Counted from the first letter of the stretch, positions 17,531 through 26,392 are shown. The stretch is DNA of 64,000 nt from Trabulsiella odontotermitis (GCF_030053895.1 NZ_CP125781.1:3100001-3164000), one strand, 5' to 3'. The notes: generated by a model from the sequence alone, not told the origin. Numbers and translations are program-made.

Positions 17531-18545
17531 ATCAGGGACTATTCCATTTCATCGTCCAACAAAATGGGTGCAGTACACTGGCCTTCCGCACGTACCCAGG
17601 TGCCTTCCAGTCGCAGGTCAACCACATCCGCCACTTTGTAGCCGAAGGTCAGCGCCTGTAACCATGCGGTGCCATCGTAGATATCGTTGATGGTATTATT
17701 GTCCGCTTTGTCGCGAGCGCCATAGAACTGATAGCTGGTGGAGAGCGGAGAACCGGCGACATCAAATTTGTAACTGGCTTTCGCGAAGTACTGGTCGACA
17801 AACCCTTCAGACTGACCAAACGCCGCTTCCAGCACCAGGTCGTTTTTGAAATCGTATTTGGCACCGAGAGAGTGCAGGTAATCGACTTTGGTTTTCTTGT
17901 CGTTCTGGTAGAACTTGTCGGTTTCAATATGCCACGGCGCTTTATACTCGTTGGTCCACATGTAGGAGAAGCTCAACGCGCCCGCATCGCCATAATCAAA
18001 GTTCGCCCCGGCCTCCGCACCCTGGTAAGTACCCGGCATGAAGCTCCAGTGCGGCGCTAACAGGGTTTGCCCGGTCGGCTGAATGTAACCCGCACGCGCC
18101 CATACCGGGCCATATTTGAATTTTGCTGCCGCTTTGTAGAGGCTGATCCCGCTCTTATCACCGGAGTAGTCTTCGTCATAACCCTTGTTGATCGAGGAGA
18201 ACGCGATTTCGTTCGGGTGGCCACTTTCAGCAGATTCGGCCATTTCGATAGCGGTAAAGGCGGCAATATCCAGACCGAACATGTCGGCGGCATAGCCAGA
18301 CTGGAAGTCCAGATTGGCGTTCCAGGTGGAGTGAGAAAGGTTGGTTTTGTATTTGTCGCCGTCGGTCACGTCTTTACGGTCACGCTCACGCTGCCAGTAA
18401 TAGATGCCGCCGGTTAAAGTTGAATCATCGATGAAGCCTGCTGCACTGGCCTGCGGAACCGCAACCCAGCCCGATAATGCGGTGACGCCTGCAATAGCCA
18501 GCGCCAGCGTACTACGTTTGCCACTGAACGTACGCATGTGTATAT

Positions 18546-18555
18546 CCTCTTTGAC
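18546..18555 (-). promoter_or_regulatory. ChiX small-RNA target over the chiP ribosome binding site
   Basis: The chiP leader reads GTCAAAGAGG just before the start codon, including the Shine-Dalgarno AGAGG. This is a perfect ten-base complement of the CCUCUUUGAC seed of the ChiX sRNA as I recall it. In E. coli and Salmonella, ChiX represses chiP through this site. The complementarity is visible; that ChiX exists elsewhere in this genome is assumed. Confidence 0.7.
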
Positions 18556-18650
18556 TTTTAAAAACGCCGCTCAAAAGGCGAACAGCGATAAAAATAAAAA
18601 TGTGAAAAAGTAGTCGGGAAAATTCCCGTGCATCTACTGATGTGTAGACT

Positions 18651-18671
18651 ATTTTTCGCGACGCGAATTAT
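18651..18671. promoter_or_regulatory. Candidate NagC operator, chiP-proximal
   Basis: ATTTTTCGCGACGCGAATTAT is an imperfect palindrome with the AT-rich arms and CG-rich centre of NagC sites. It lies about 115 bases upstream of the chiP start and resembles the boxes between nagE and nagB in this window. NagC repression of chiP is known in E. coli. Confidence 0.55.
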
Positions 18672-18860
18672 CAATCACTTTATGGCACGAAATGACAAGA
18701 TTATGACAAAGCGCACATAATTGATTGCACTTTGTAACAAAGAGCATCGCCTGCGGAATTTGACAGAAATCGCTACGGATTCAGGAAAATGCGTTTATCA
18801 GAAGATGAGATTTAAGATTTTATTATTAAATCAGGTTTGAAAAAGAGTGTTTGCAAATAG

Positions 18861-18888
18861 TATTAATTCGCATCGCGAATGTTAATAA
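18861..18888. promoter_or_regulatory. Candidate NagC operator, chiP-distal
   Basis: ATTAATTCGC and GCGAATGTTAAT flank a three-base centre. The site is about 213 bases from the proximal box, centre to centre, which would allow looping by a NagC tetramer. The rest of the 420-base chiP-glnS gap holds the chiP promoter region and the glnS terminator; I see no gene in it. Confidence 0.55.
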
Positions 18889-18912
18889 AGTGTAACGCCA
18901 TGATTGGTAAGC

Positions 18913-18940
18913 GAAAAAAAACGCCGCGCTAAGCGGCGTC
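18913..18940 (-). terminator. glnS terminator
   Basis: ACGCCGC and GCGGCGT pair around GCTAA; on the minus strand this is followed by a run of eight T. It lies about 18 bases past the glnS stop. Confidence 0.85.
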
Positions 18941-18957
18941 TTTACTGGAATGACGAA

Positions 18958-20625
18958 TTACTCGCCGATTTTCGCCCAGGTGTCGCGCAGACCGACAGTG
19001 CGGTTAAACACCAGTTTGTCCGCGGTTGCGTAACGGCTGTCGAGGCAGAAATAGCCTTCACGTTCAAACTGGAACGCTTTACCCACTTCTGCGACCTTCA
19101 GACCTGGCTCAACGAAACCATTTTTGATCACCAGCGATTGCGGGTTAATCGTCGCGAGGAAGTCATCTGCCGCGCCCGGGTTTGGCACGCTGAACAGGCG
19201 ATCATACAGACGAATCTCCACCGGCAGCGCATGCGCCGCGCTGACCCAGTGGATCACGCCTTTGACTTTACGGCCATCAGCCGGATCTTTGCTCAGCGTA
19301 TCTGCATCGTAGGTGCAGAAAATGGTGGTGATATTGCCTTCGGCATCTTTCTCAACGCGCTCTGCCTTGATGACGTACGCATTACGCAGACGCACCTCTT
19401 TACCGAGCACCAGGCGCTTGTACTGCTTGTTGGCTTCTTCACGGAAGTCAGCACGGTCGATCCAGATTTCACCGCTGAACGGCACCTCACGGCTGCCCAT
19501 TTCCGGTTTATTCGGATGGTTCGCCATAGTGACCATTTCGCTTTCGCCCTGCGGGTAGTTTTCGATAACCAGTTTCACCGGATCAATTACCGCCATCGCG
19601 CGTGGGGCGTTTTCGTTGAGATCTTCACGAATGCAGGATTCCAGCGAGGCGATCTCGATGGTGTTGTCCTGTTTGGTCACGCCGATTCGCTTGCAGAACT
19701 CACGAATCGACGCCGGGGTGTAACCACGACGACGCAGACCGGAGATGGTCGGCATCCGCGGGTCATCCCAGCCTTCTACGTGCTTGTCAGTCACCAGCAG
19801 GTTCAGCTTACGCTTGGACATGACGGTATACTCCAGGTTCAGACGAGAGAACTCGTACTGACGCGGATGAACCGGGATTGTGATGTTATCCAGCACCCAG
19901 TCGTACAGACGGCGGTTGTCCTGGAATTCCAGCGTACACAGCGAGTGAGTAATGCCTTCCAGCGCATCGCTGATGCAGTGGGTGAAGTCATACATCGGGT
20001 AGATGCACCACTTGCTGCCGGTCTGGTGGTGATCAGCAAATTTAATGCGATACAGCACTGGATCACGCATGACGATGAACGGCGACGCCATGTCGATCTT
20101 CGCACGCAGACAGGCTTTACCCTCTTCAAAACCACCAGCACGCATTTTTTCGAACAGCGCCAGGTTTTCTTCAACGCTGCGATCGCGGTACGGGCTGTTT
20201 TTACCCGGCTGGGTCAGCGTGCCTCGGTACTCACGAATTTCATCCGCAGAGAGTTCGTCAACATAAGCGAGGCCTTTGTTGATAAGCTCAACCGCATAGT
20301 GGTGCAGTTGATCGAAATAATCCGACGAATAGCAGACTTTGCCTGCCCAGTGGAAACCTAACCATTGCACGTCATTCTGAATAGACTCGACGTATTCGAT
20401 GTCTTCTTTTACCGGGTTGGTGTCATCGAAACGCAGGTTGCACAGCCCGTTGTAGTCCTGGGCGATGCCAAAGTTCAGGCAGATAGACTTCGCATGACCG
20501 ATGTGCAGATAGCCGTTCGGTTCAGGCGGAAAACGCGTGTGGATCGTGGTGTGCTTACCACTGGCCAGATCCTCATCAATGATCTGACGAATAAAGTTTG
20601 TCGGGCGGGCTTCAGCCTCACTCAT
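18958..20625 (-). CDS. glnS: Glutaminyl-tRNA synthetase GlnS
   Basis: Class I aminoacyl-tRNA synthetase charging tRNA-Gln. The 555-residue protein shows the HIGH motif in PPEPNGYLHIGHAKS (residues 41-44), the KMSKS variant VMSKRKLN at about residue 270, and the C-terminal anticodon-binding beta-barrels. Length is one residue above E. coli. Its four substrate tRNA genes also lie in this window. It is downstream of nagE on the same strand, with a nagE terminator between them. A 485-codon frame on the opposite strand is a shadow. Confidence 0.98.
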   Translation of the reverse strand: MSEAEARPTNFIRQIIDEDLASGKHTTIHTRFPPEPNGYLHIGHAKSICLNFGIAQDYNGLCNLRFDDTNPVKEDIEYVESIQNDVQWLGFHWAGKVCYSSDYFDQLHHYAVELINKGLAYVDELSADEIREYRGTLTQPGKNSPYRDRSVEENLALFEKMRAGGFEEGKACLRAKIDMASPFIVMRDPVLYRIKFADHHQTGSKWCIYPMYDFTHCISDALEGITHSLCTLEFQDNRRLYDWVLDNITIPVHPRQYEFSRLNLEYTVMSKRKLNLLVTDKHVEGWDDPRMPTISGLRRRGYTPASIREFCKRIGVTKQDNTIEIASLESCIREDLNENAPRAMAVIDPVKLVIENYPQGESEMVTMANHPNKPEMGSREVPFSGEIWIDRADFREEANKQYKRLVLGKEVRLRNAYVIKAERVEKDAEGNITTIFCTYDADTLSKDPADGRKVKGVIHWVSAAHALPVEIRLYDRLFSVPNPGAADDFLATINPQSLVIKNGFVEPGLKVAEVGKAFQFEREGYFCLDSRYATADKLVFNRTVGLRDTWAKIGE

Positions 20626-20746
20626 CGTGGGTTCCTCAAGGCGTAAACAACGTATAACGGCATATGATCTTATAAGCCAGTCGAAGAGACAACCATTAGT
20701 TGCGGAAATTACCTCTCTGAAGAACTATCTGGGGGCTGATTGCTGC

Positions 20747-20780
20747 AAAAAAAAGCGGCGGAGGAGATCCCCCGCCGCTT
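20747..20780 (-). terminator. nagE terminator
   Basis: AAGCGGCGG and CCGCCGCTT pair around a GATC-containing loop; on the minus strand the stem is followed by TTTTTTTT. It separates nagE from glnS, although readthrough into glnS has been described for E. coli. Confidence 0.85.
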
Positions 20781-20809
20781 AAGGCATGCAGTTGCTTGCT
20801 CAGGAGCGA

Positions 20810-22831
20810 TTACTTGCCTTTAATCTCATACAGCGCGGTTTCGCCTGCAACAACGTGACCCTGCGCCTTAATGACCAGGCCGCTGAAGTCGTCGATGTTG
20901 CTGCAAACCACCGGGCTAATCATCGAGCGCGCGTTGGCGTTCAGGAAGTCCAGGTCCATCTCAAGGATGGGCTGACCTGCTGTCACTTCCGCACCCTCTT
21001 CCACCAGACGCTTAAAGCCTTCACCGTTCAGCGCGACAGTATCGATACCCATGTGGACAACGATTTCCGCGCCTTTGTCAGTTTCCAGGCAGAAAGCATG
21101 GTTGGTGTTGAAGATTTTCACGATCGTGCCCGCTGCCGGAGAAACGACAACACTTTCCGTCGGTTTCACCGCCACGCCGTCACCGACCGCTTTGCTGGCG
21201 AAGGCTTCATCAGGCACCTGATCCAGCGCCACCACGTCACCGGTTACTGGAGAAACCAGTGCGGCGATGGTAACCGCGTTCGGCACCGCCTGCGGTTTTG
21301 CCGCCGCCTGTGCTGGCGCTGCTGCCGGAGCTGCTTCTACCGCCGCGACAGGGCCGGTGGTGTGCATCGCGTTAGCAATTTTCTCAGCCACAAAGCCAAC
21401 GATGATCTGCACGCTGGTTTTGTTCAGACGGATAACACCGGTTGCGCCCAGGCGTTTAGCCAGTGCTTCGTTCACCAGGCTTGAGTCTTTCACGGACAGA
21501 CGCAGACGGGTGATACAGGCATCGATACCAGTCAGGTTGTCAGAACCACCGACAGCGGCGATGTACTGACGTGCCAGACCTGCGACATCCTGATCTTTAC
21601 CACTGCTCAGATTCACGTCCTGACCATCCGCTTCGCTGCCAGCAACCGCCAGTTCGCGACCCGGAGTCATCAGGTTGAATTTGGTGATGGTGAAGCGGAA
21701 CACCAGGTAGTAGATCACGAAGAACACCAGGCCCTGCGGGATCAACATGTACCACTGGGTTGCCAGCGGGTTACGCGAAGACAGCACCATATCCACCAGA
21801 CCGGCGCTGAAGCCAAAGCCCGCAATCCAGTGCATGCTCGCCGCGATGAACACGGAGATACCGGTCAGGATGGCGTGGATGACATACAGCACAGGCGCAA
21901 CGAACATGAAGGAGAATTCCAGCGGTTCGGTGATACCAGTGAAGAAGGCCGCGAAGGCGCCCGCCATCATGATACCCAGTACTTTCGCTTTGTTTTCCGG
22001 ACGTGCGCAATGGTAGATAGCCAGTGCTGCACCTGGCAGACCGAACATCATGATCGGGAAGAAGCCCGCCTGATAACGACCGGTGATACCGACAACCGCT
22101 TTACCTGCTTCGATGGACTGTGCACCACCCAGGAAGTTAGGAATGTCGTTAATACCCGCAACGTCGAACCAGAATACGGAGTTCAGCGCGTGGTGCAGAC
22201 CTACCGGGATCAGCAAACGGTTGAAGAAGGCGTACACGCCCGCACCGATGGAGCCCAGTTTCTGGATGTGCTCACCAAAGTTCACCAGACCGTCGAAGAT
22301 CACCGGCCAGATGTACATCATGATGAACGCCACCACGATCATGACGAAAGAGGTGAGGATCGGCACCAGACGACGACCGCTGAAGAAGGAGAGCGCTTTT
22401 GGCAGCTCTACGCTTGAGAAGCGGTTGTACAGTTCAGCGGAGATGATACCCACCAGGATACCGACGAACTGGTTGCTGATTTTACCAAACGCCGCCGGAA
22501 CCTGGTCCGCCGGGATTTTTTGGATCATCGACACGGCAGCTGGCGAGCAGAGTGTCGTTAAAACGAGGAAACCGACGAAGCCGGTGAGTGCTGCTGCACC
22601 GTCTTTATCTTTGGACATACCGTAAGCCACACCGATGGCGAACAGTACGGACATGTTGTCGATAATAGCAGAGCCGGATTTGATGAAGAACGCCGCCAGC
22701 GCGTTCTCACCACCCCAGCCTACCGGGTCGATCCAATAGCCGACACCCATCAGGATGGCTGCGGCCGGCAGCGTGGCCACTGGCACCATCAGTGCGCGGC
22801 CTACTTTTTGTAAATAACCTAGAATACTCAC
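20810..22831 (-). CDS. nagE: PTS N-acetylglucosamine-specific EIICBA transporter NagE
   Basis: Inner-membrane phosphotransferase permease that imports N-acetylglucosamine as GlcNAc-6-phosphate. The 673-residue chain has an EIIC membrane domain (about residues 1-385, multiple hydrophobic spans), an EIIB domain with the phosphocysteine in DACITRLRLSV, an Ala/Pro-rich linker, and a C-terminal EIIA domain with the phosphohistidine in VVHMGIDTVAL. It is about 25 residues longer than E. coli NagE (648); the excess appears to be the linker (EAAPAAAPAQAAAK). It is transcribed divergently from nagBACD with shared NagC and CRP sites. Confidence 0.97.
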   Translation of the reverse strand: MSILGYLQKVGRALMVPVATLPAAAILMGVGYWIDPVGWGGENALAAFFIKSGSAIIDNMSVLFAIGVAYGMSKDKDGAAALTGFVGFLVLTTLCSPAAVSMIQKIPADQVPAAFGKISNQFVGILVGIISAELYNRFSSVELPKALSFFSGRRLVPILTSFVMIVVAFIMMYIWPVIFDGLVNFGEHIQKLGSIGAGVYAFFNRLLIPVGLHHALNSVFWFDVAGINDIPNFLGGAQSIEAGKAVVGITGRYQAGFFPIMMFGLPGAALAIYHCARPENKAKVLGIMMAGAFAAFFTGITEPLEFSFMFVAPVLYVIHAILTGISVFIAASMHWIAGFGFSAGLVDMVLSSRNPLATQWYMLIPQGLVFFVIYYLVFRFTITKFNLMTPGRELAVAGSEADGQDVNLSSGKDQDVAGLARQYIAAVGGSDNLTGIDACITRLRLSVKDSSLVNEALAKRLGATGVIRLNKTSVQIIVGFVAEKIANAMHTTGPVAAVEAAPAAAPAQAAAKPQAVPNAVTIAALVSPVTGDVVALDQVPDEAFASKAVGDGVAVKPTESVVVSPAAGTIVKIFNTNHAFCLETDKGAEIVVHMGIDTVALNGEGFKRLVEEGAEVTAGQPILEMDLDFLNANARSMISPVVCSNIDDFSGLVIKAQGHVVAGETALYEIKGK

Positions 22832-22939
22832 TTTCTTCCCCCTATGAGACCCCGTTCAGACTCATTCAAAGCCGTTTTTTTATTGTGTAACAAACCTTGA
22901 AGCGTGGCGATTTATCACCTACGTTCAGAGTGTGTGGAA

Positions 22940-22962
22940 AATTAATTCGTCTCGCAAATTAA
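22940..22962. promoter_or_regulatory. Candidate NagC operator, nagE side
   Basis: AATTAATTCG-TCT-CGCAAATTAA is a near palindrome with the arms of known NagC boxes. It lies about 110 bases upstream of nagE. A partner box lies about 97 bases away toward nagB, allowing the known nagE-nagB repression loop. Confidence 0.65.
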
Positions 22963-22974
22963 ACACCCGCTTTT

Positions 22975-22990
22975 TGTGATTATAATCACC
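22975..22990. promoter_or_regulatory. CRP binding site between nagE and nagB
   Basis: TGTGA-TTATAA-TCACC matches the CRP consensus TGTGA-N6-TCACA at nine of ten positions. It lies between the two candidate NagC boxes. CRP activation of the divergent nag promoters is established in E. coli. Confidence 0.75.
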
Positions 22991-23035
22991 AAATATCGTA
23001 ATAACCCCTCCCATTCGCTGGCTAACAGCCAAAAC

Positions 23036-23060
23036 TTATTTTATCATTCAAAAAATCAAG
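23036..23060. promoter_or_regulatory. Candidate NagC operator, nagB side
   Basis: TTATTTTATCATTCAAAAAATCAAG is AT-rich with imperfect dyad symmetry and sits about 100 bases before nagB, where E. coli has its nagB NagC box. It is less symmetric than the nagE-side box, so identification rests partly on position. The 325-base nagE-nagB gap holds no gene. Confidence 0.45.
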
Positions 23061-23156
23061 ACGGATTGTCCCCTTTCGCTGGCAAACCAGGTTACCCTTA
23101 ACAGAGTATCGGTACCAATCCGCCAACGCTTTAAATTAACATTATTGAGGTGAACA

Positions 23157-23957
23157 ATGAGACTGATCCCCCTGGCGACTGCTGAACAAGTAGGTAAATG
23201 GGCCGCACGTCATATCGTCAATCGTATCAATGCCTTCAAACCTACTGCTGATCGCCCGTTTGTACTCGGCCTCCCGACCGGCGGCACGCCGCTTACCGCG
23301 TACAAAGCGCTGGTTGAGATGCATAAAGCAGGCCAGATTAGCTTTAAGCACGTTGTCACCTTCAACATGGACGAATACGTTGGTCTGCCGAAGGAACACC
23401 CGGAAAGCTACCACAGCTTTATGCACCGCAACTTCTTCGATCATGTTGATATCCCGGCAGAAAACATCAACCTGCTGAATGGTAACGCGCCGGACATCGA
23501 TGCGGAATGCCGTCAGTACGAAGAAAAAATCCGTTCCTACGGTAAAATTCATCTGTTTATGGGCGGCGTAGGTAACGACGGCCATATCGCGTTCAACGAA
23601 CCGGCCTCTTCTCTGGCCTCCCGCACCCGTATTAAAACCCTGACCCATGACACTCGCGTGGCAAACTCCCGTTTCTTCGACGGTGATGTCAACCTGGTGC
23701 CGAAATATGCACTGACCGTTGGCGTGGGTACCCTGCTGGATGCGGAAGAAGTGATGATTCTGGTGCTGGGTTCTCAGAAAGCCCAGGCACTGCAGGCGGC
23801 CGTGGAAGGAAACGTCAATCACATGTGGACCATTAGCTGTCTGCAACTGCACCCGAAAGCGGTCATGGTTTGCGACGAACCGTCCACCATGGAGCTGAAA
23901 GTGAAAACGTTAAAATACTTCAACGAGTTAGAAGCAGAAAACGTTAAAGGTCTTTGA
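23157..23957 (+). CDS. nagB: Glucosamine-6-phosphate deaminase NagB
   Basis: Converts glucosamine 6-phosphate to fructose 6-phosphate and ammonia, the last step of amino-sugar catabolism; allosterically activated by GlcNAc-6-phosphate in E. coli. The 266-residue protein equals the E. coli length and has the GLPTGGTP phosphate loop, Asp72 in FNMDEY, and the GNDGHIAFNEP segment with catalytic Asp, His and Glu. It is first in nagBACD and divergent from nagE. The start has a TGAGGTG ribosome binding site. Confidence 0.98.
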   Translation: MRLIPLATAEQVGKWAARHIVNRINAFKPTADRPFVLGLPTGGTPLTAYKALVEMHKAGQISFKHVVTFNMDEYVGLPKEHPESYHSFMHRNFFDHVDIPAENINLLNGNAPDIDAECRQYEEKIRSYGKIHLFMGGVGNDGHIAFNEPASSLASRTRIKTLTHDTRVANSRFFDGDVNLVPKYALTVGVGTLLDAEEVMILVLGSQKAQALQAAVEGNVNHMWTISCLQLHPKAVMVCDEPSTMELKVKTLKYFNELEAENVKGL

Positions 23958-23963
23958 TTCAAT

Positions 23964-23998
23964 ACCGTCTCTCCTGAGGGGGAGACGGTCGTATTTTT
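23964..23998 (+). other. Intercistronic hairpin between nagB and nagA
   Basis: ACCGTCTC and GAGACGGT pair around a GC-rich loop, followed after two bases by GTATTTTT. It could act as a partial terminator or an RNA-stabilising element, giving more nagB than nagA. The structure is visible; its effect is inferred. Confidence 0.5.
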
Positions 23999-24014
23999 GT
24001 AACCGGGGGTTGTA

Positions 24015-25163
24015 ATGTATGCATTAACCCATGGTCGGATTTATACCGGCCACGAAATTCTGGATGACCATGCGATTGTTGTCGCCAATGGCCTGATCGA
24101 ACGTCTCTGTCCGCTGGCGGATCTACCGTCTGACATTGAGCAGCGCTCAGTCAATGGCGCCATTCTCGCCCCGGGTTTTATAGATGTTCAGCTGAACGGC
24201 TGCGGCGGCGTGCAGTTTAACGACACCATGGACGCCGTCAGCGTGAAAACGCTGGAAATCATGCAGAAGGCCAATGAAAAATCGGGCTGCACCAGCTATC
24301 TGCCGACCCTGATCACCTCCAGCGACGAGCTGATGAAACAGGGCATTCGCGTGATGCGCGAATATCTGGCGAAATACCCGAACCAGGCGCTGGGTCTGCA
24401 TCTGGAAGGTCCGTGGCTGAATATCGTCAAGAAAGGCACCCATAACCCGGATTTCGTGCGTAAGCCGGACGCGGAACTGGTGGATTTCCTCTGCGCTAAC
24501 GCCGACGTCATCACCAAAGTCACCCTCGCGCCGGAGATGGTTGAACCTGAGGTGATCCGCAAGCTGGTGAATGCCGGGATTGTGGTCTCCGCCGGGCACT
24601 CCAACGCCACGCTAAAAGAAGCGAAAATCGGCTTCCGCGCCGGGATTACTTTCGCGACGCACCTTTATAACGCCATGCCGTATATCACCGGCCGTGAACC
24701 GGGTCTGGCGGGCGCGATTTTTGATGAGCCGGACGTTTACTGCGGCATTATCGCCGACGGCCTGCATGTCGATTTCGCCAACGTCCGTAACGCAAAACGT
24801 CTGAAAGGCGACAAGCTGTGTCTGGTAACCGATGCGACCGCACCGGCAGGCGCAAATATTGACCAGTTCATTTTTGCCGGGAAAACAATATACTACCGGA
24901 ATGGATTGTGTGTAGATGAGAATGGCACGCTGAGCGGCTCCTCTCTGACCATGATTGAAGGAGTTCGCAATCTGGTTGAGCATTGCGGCATTGCGCTGGA
25001 TGAAGTCCTGCGTATGGCGACGCTCTACCCGGCGCGTGCGATAGGTGTCGATAAGCAACTGGGCAGCATTGCGCCTGGGATGATCGCCAACCTGACCGCA
25101 TTCACTCGCGACTATAAGGTAACCAAGACCATCGTTAATGGTAACGAGGTCGTCACTGAGTAA
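24015..25163 (+). CDS. nagA: N-acetylglucosamine-6-phosphate deacetylase NagA
   Basis: Amidohydrolase-superfamily enzyme removing the acetyl group from GlcNAc-6-phosphate to give glucosamine 6-phosphate; it also clears the NagC inducer. The 382-residue product (same length as E. coli) has the N-terminal beta-sandwich strand, GFIDVQLNGCGG, the metal and substrate segments LHLEGPW and SAGHSNA, ATHLYNAM, and the catalytic Asp in VTDATAPAG. It lies between nagB and nagC in the same direction, eight bases before nagC. Confidence 0.98.
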   Translation: MYALTHGRIYTGHEILDDHAIVVANGLIERLCPLADLPSDIEQRSVNGAILAPGFIDVQLNGCGGVQFNDTMDAVSVKTLEIMQKANEKSGCTSYLPTLITSSDELMKQGIRVMREYLAKYPNQALGLHLEGPWLNIVKKGTHNPDFVRKPDAELVDFLCANADVITKVTLAPEMVEPEVIRKLVNAGIVVSAGHSNATLKEAKIGFRAGITFATHLYNAMPYITGREPGLAGAIFDEPDVYCGIIADGLHVDFANVRNAKRLKGDKLCLVTDATAPAGANIDQFIFAGKTIYYRNGLCVDENGTLSGSSLTMIEGVRNLVEHCGIALDEVLRMATLYPARAIGVDKQLGSIAPGMIANLTAFTRDYKVTKTIVNGNEVVTE

Positions 25164-25171
25164 GTAAATGT

Positions 25172-26392
25172 ATGACACCTGGCGGACAAGCTCAAATTGG
25201 CAATGTTGATCTCGTAAAACAACTGAACAGCGCGGCGGTATACCGTCTGATCGATCAGCACGGCCCCATCTCGCGCATTCAGATCGCAGAACAAAGCCAG
25301 CTTGCCCCCGCCAGCGTGACAAAAATTACGCGTCAGTTGATTGAACGCGGCCTGATCAAAGAAGTCGATCAGCAAGCCTCCACCGGGGGCCGCCGCGCAA
25401 TCTCCATCATCACCGAAACCCGCAATTTCCACGCCATCGGCATTCGCCTCGGCCGTCATGACACGACCCTGACACTCTACGATCTGAGCAGCAAAGTGCT
25501 GGCGGAAGAGCACTATCCGTTACCAGAGCGCACGCAGGAAACGCTGGAACACGCGCTGCTGAACACGATTTCGCTGTTTATCACCTCTTGCCAGCGGAAA
25601 ATCCGCGAGTTGATTGCTATTTCGGTGATCCTGCCCGGGCTGGTCGACCCCGACAGTGGCGTGATCCGCTATATGCCGCACATCCCGGTGGAAAACTGGG
25701 CATTGGTCGATGCGGTGGAAAAACGGTTTAACGTCACCTGTTTTATTGGCCATGATATCCGCAGCTTAGCGCTGGCGGAGCACTATTTTGGTGCAAGTCA
25801 GGACTGTGAAGACTCCATTCTGGTGCGTGTCCACCGCGGCACCGGCGCCGGGATCATCTCCAACGGGCGCATCTTTATCGGCCGTAACGGCAACGTCGGT
25901 GAAATCGGCCACATTCAGGTCGACCCGCTGGGCGAACGCTGCCACTGCGGCAATTTCGGCTGTCTGGAAACCGTCGCCGCCAACGCCGCCATCGAACAAC
26001 GCGTTCGTCATCTGCTGGAACAGGGCTATCAGAGCCGTGTGACGCTGGATGACTGCACGATCAGCGCCATCTGCAAAGCCGCCAATAAAGGCGACCCGCT
26101 GGCGAGCGAAGTCATTGAGCACGTAGGCCGCCAGCTCGGCAAAACCATCGCTATCGCCATTAACCTGTTTAACCCGCAGAAAGTGGTGATTGCCGGGGAA
26201 ATCATCGAAGCCGAGCGCGTGCTGCTGCCCGCCATTGAAGGCTGCATTAATACGCAGGTGCTGAAGGCGTTTCGCAAAAATCTGCCGGTGGTGCGTTCCA
26301 CACTCGATCACCGTTCCGCTATTGGCGCGTTTGCGCTGGTAAAACGCGCTATGCTTAACGGCATCCTGCTACAGCGTTTGCTGGAAAGCTAA
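25172..26392 (+). CDS. nagC: N-acetylglucosamine repressor NagC
   Basis: ROK-family transcription regulator that represses nag and chitobiose/chitoporin genes and is displaced by GlcNAc-6-phosphate. The 406-residue protein has an N-terminal winged helix (GPISRIQIAEQSQLAPASVTKITRQLIERG), then a ROK domain with the zinc-binding motif CHCGNFGCLE and the phosphate-type loop HRGTGAGII. Length equals E. coli. It is the third gene of nagBACD, so it is autoregulated through the nagE-nagB operators. Confidence 0.98.
   Translation: MTPGGQAQIGNVDLVKQLNSAAVYRLIDQHGPISRIQIAEQSQLAPASVTKITRQLIERGLIKEVDQQASTGGRRAISIITETRNFHAIGIRLGRHDTTLTLYDLSSKVLAEEHYPLPERTQETLEHALLNTISLFITSCQRKIRELIAISVILPGLVDPDSGVIRYMPHIPVENWALVDAVEKRFNVTCFIGHDIRSLALAEHYFGASQDCEDSILVRVHRGTGAGIISNGRIFIGRNGNVGEIGHIQVDPLGERCHCGNFGCLETVAANAAIEQRVRHLLEQGYQSRVTLDDCTISAICKAANKGDPLASEVIEHVGRQLGKTIAIAINLFNPQKVVIAGEIIEAERVLLPAIEGCINTQVLKAFRKNLPVVRSTLDHRSAIGAFALVKRAMLNGILLQRLLES

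Larger units (their letters stand above)
16135..17577 (-). mobile_element. IS150: IS150-type insertion sequence (IS3 family), complete
   Basis: The element is 1443 bases, the size I recall for IS150. Its ends are imperfect inverted repeats starting TGTACTG (TGTACTGACCCCAAAAAGTT at the insK end, TGTACTGCACCCATTTTGTT at the insJ end). It is flanked by a three-base direct repeat CTG (16132-16134 and 17578-17580), the expected IS150 duplication length. It carries insJ and insK, both apparently intact, with a frameshift heptamer between them, so it may still be mobile. It lies in the same orientation as chiP. A few residues differ from the E. coli copy as I remember it, so it is a close relative rather than certainly identical. 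Confidence 0.95.
15679..18537 (-). pseudogene. chiP: Chitoporin gene chiP interrupted by IS150
   Basis: Outer-membrane porin of the OprD-like family for chitooligosaccharides (formerly ybfM). The first 320 codons (18537 to 17578) encode a signal peptide ending near ASA and beta-barrel sequence up to WVRAEGQ. The IS then adds about 12 foreign residues and a stop. The remaining 150 codons plus stop (16131 to 15679) resume with QGYFLQRMTPTYASSNGR and end with the barrel-terminal FTIF. Removing the element and one CTG repeat restores a continuous 470-codon frame, close to the 468 residues of E. coli. The break is therefore a simple recent insertion; porin function should be lost. The orphan 143-residue C-terminal frame has an internal ATG but no signal peptide. 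Confidence 0.95.
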
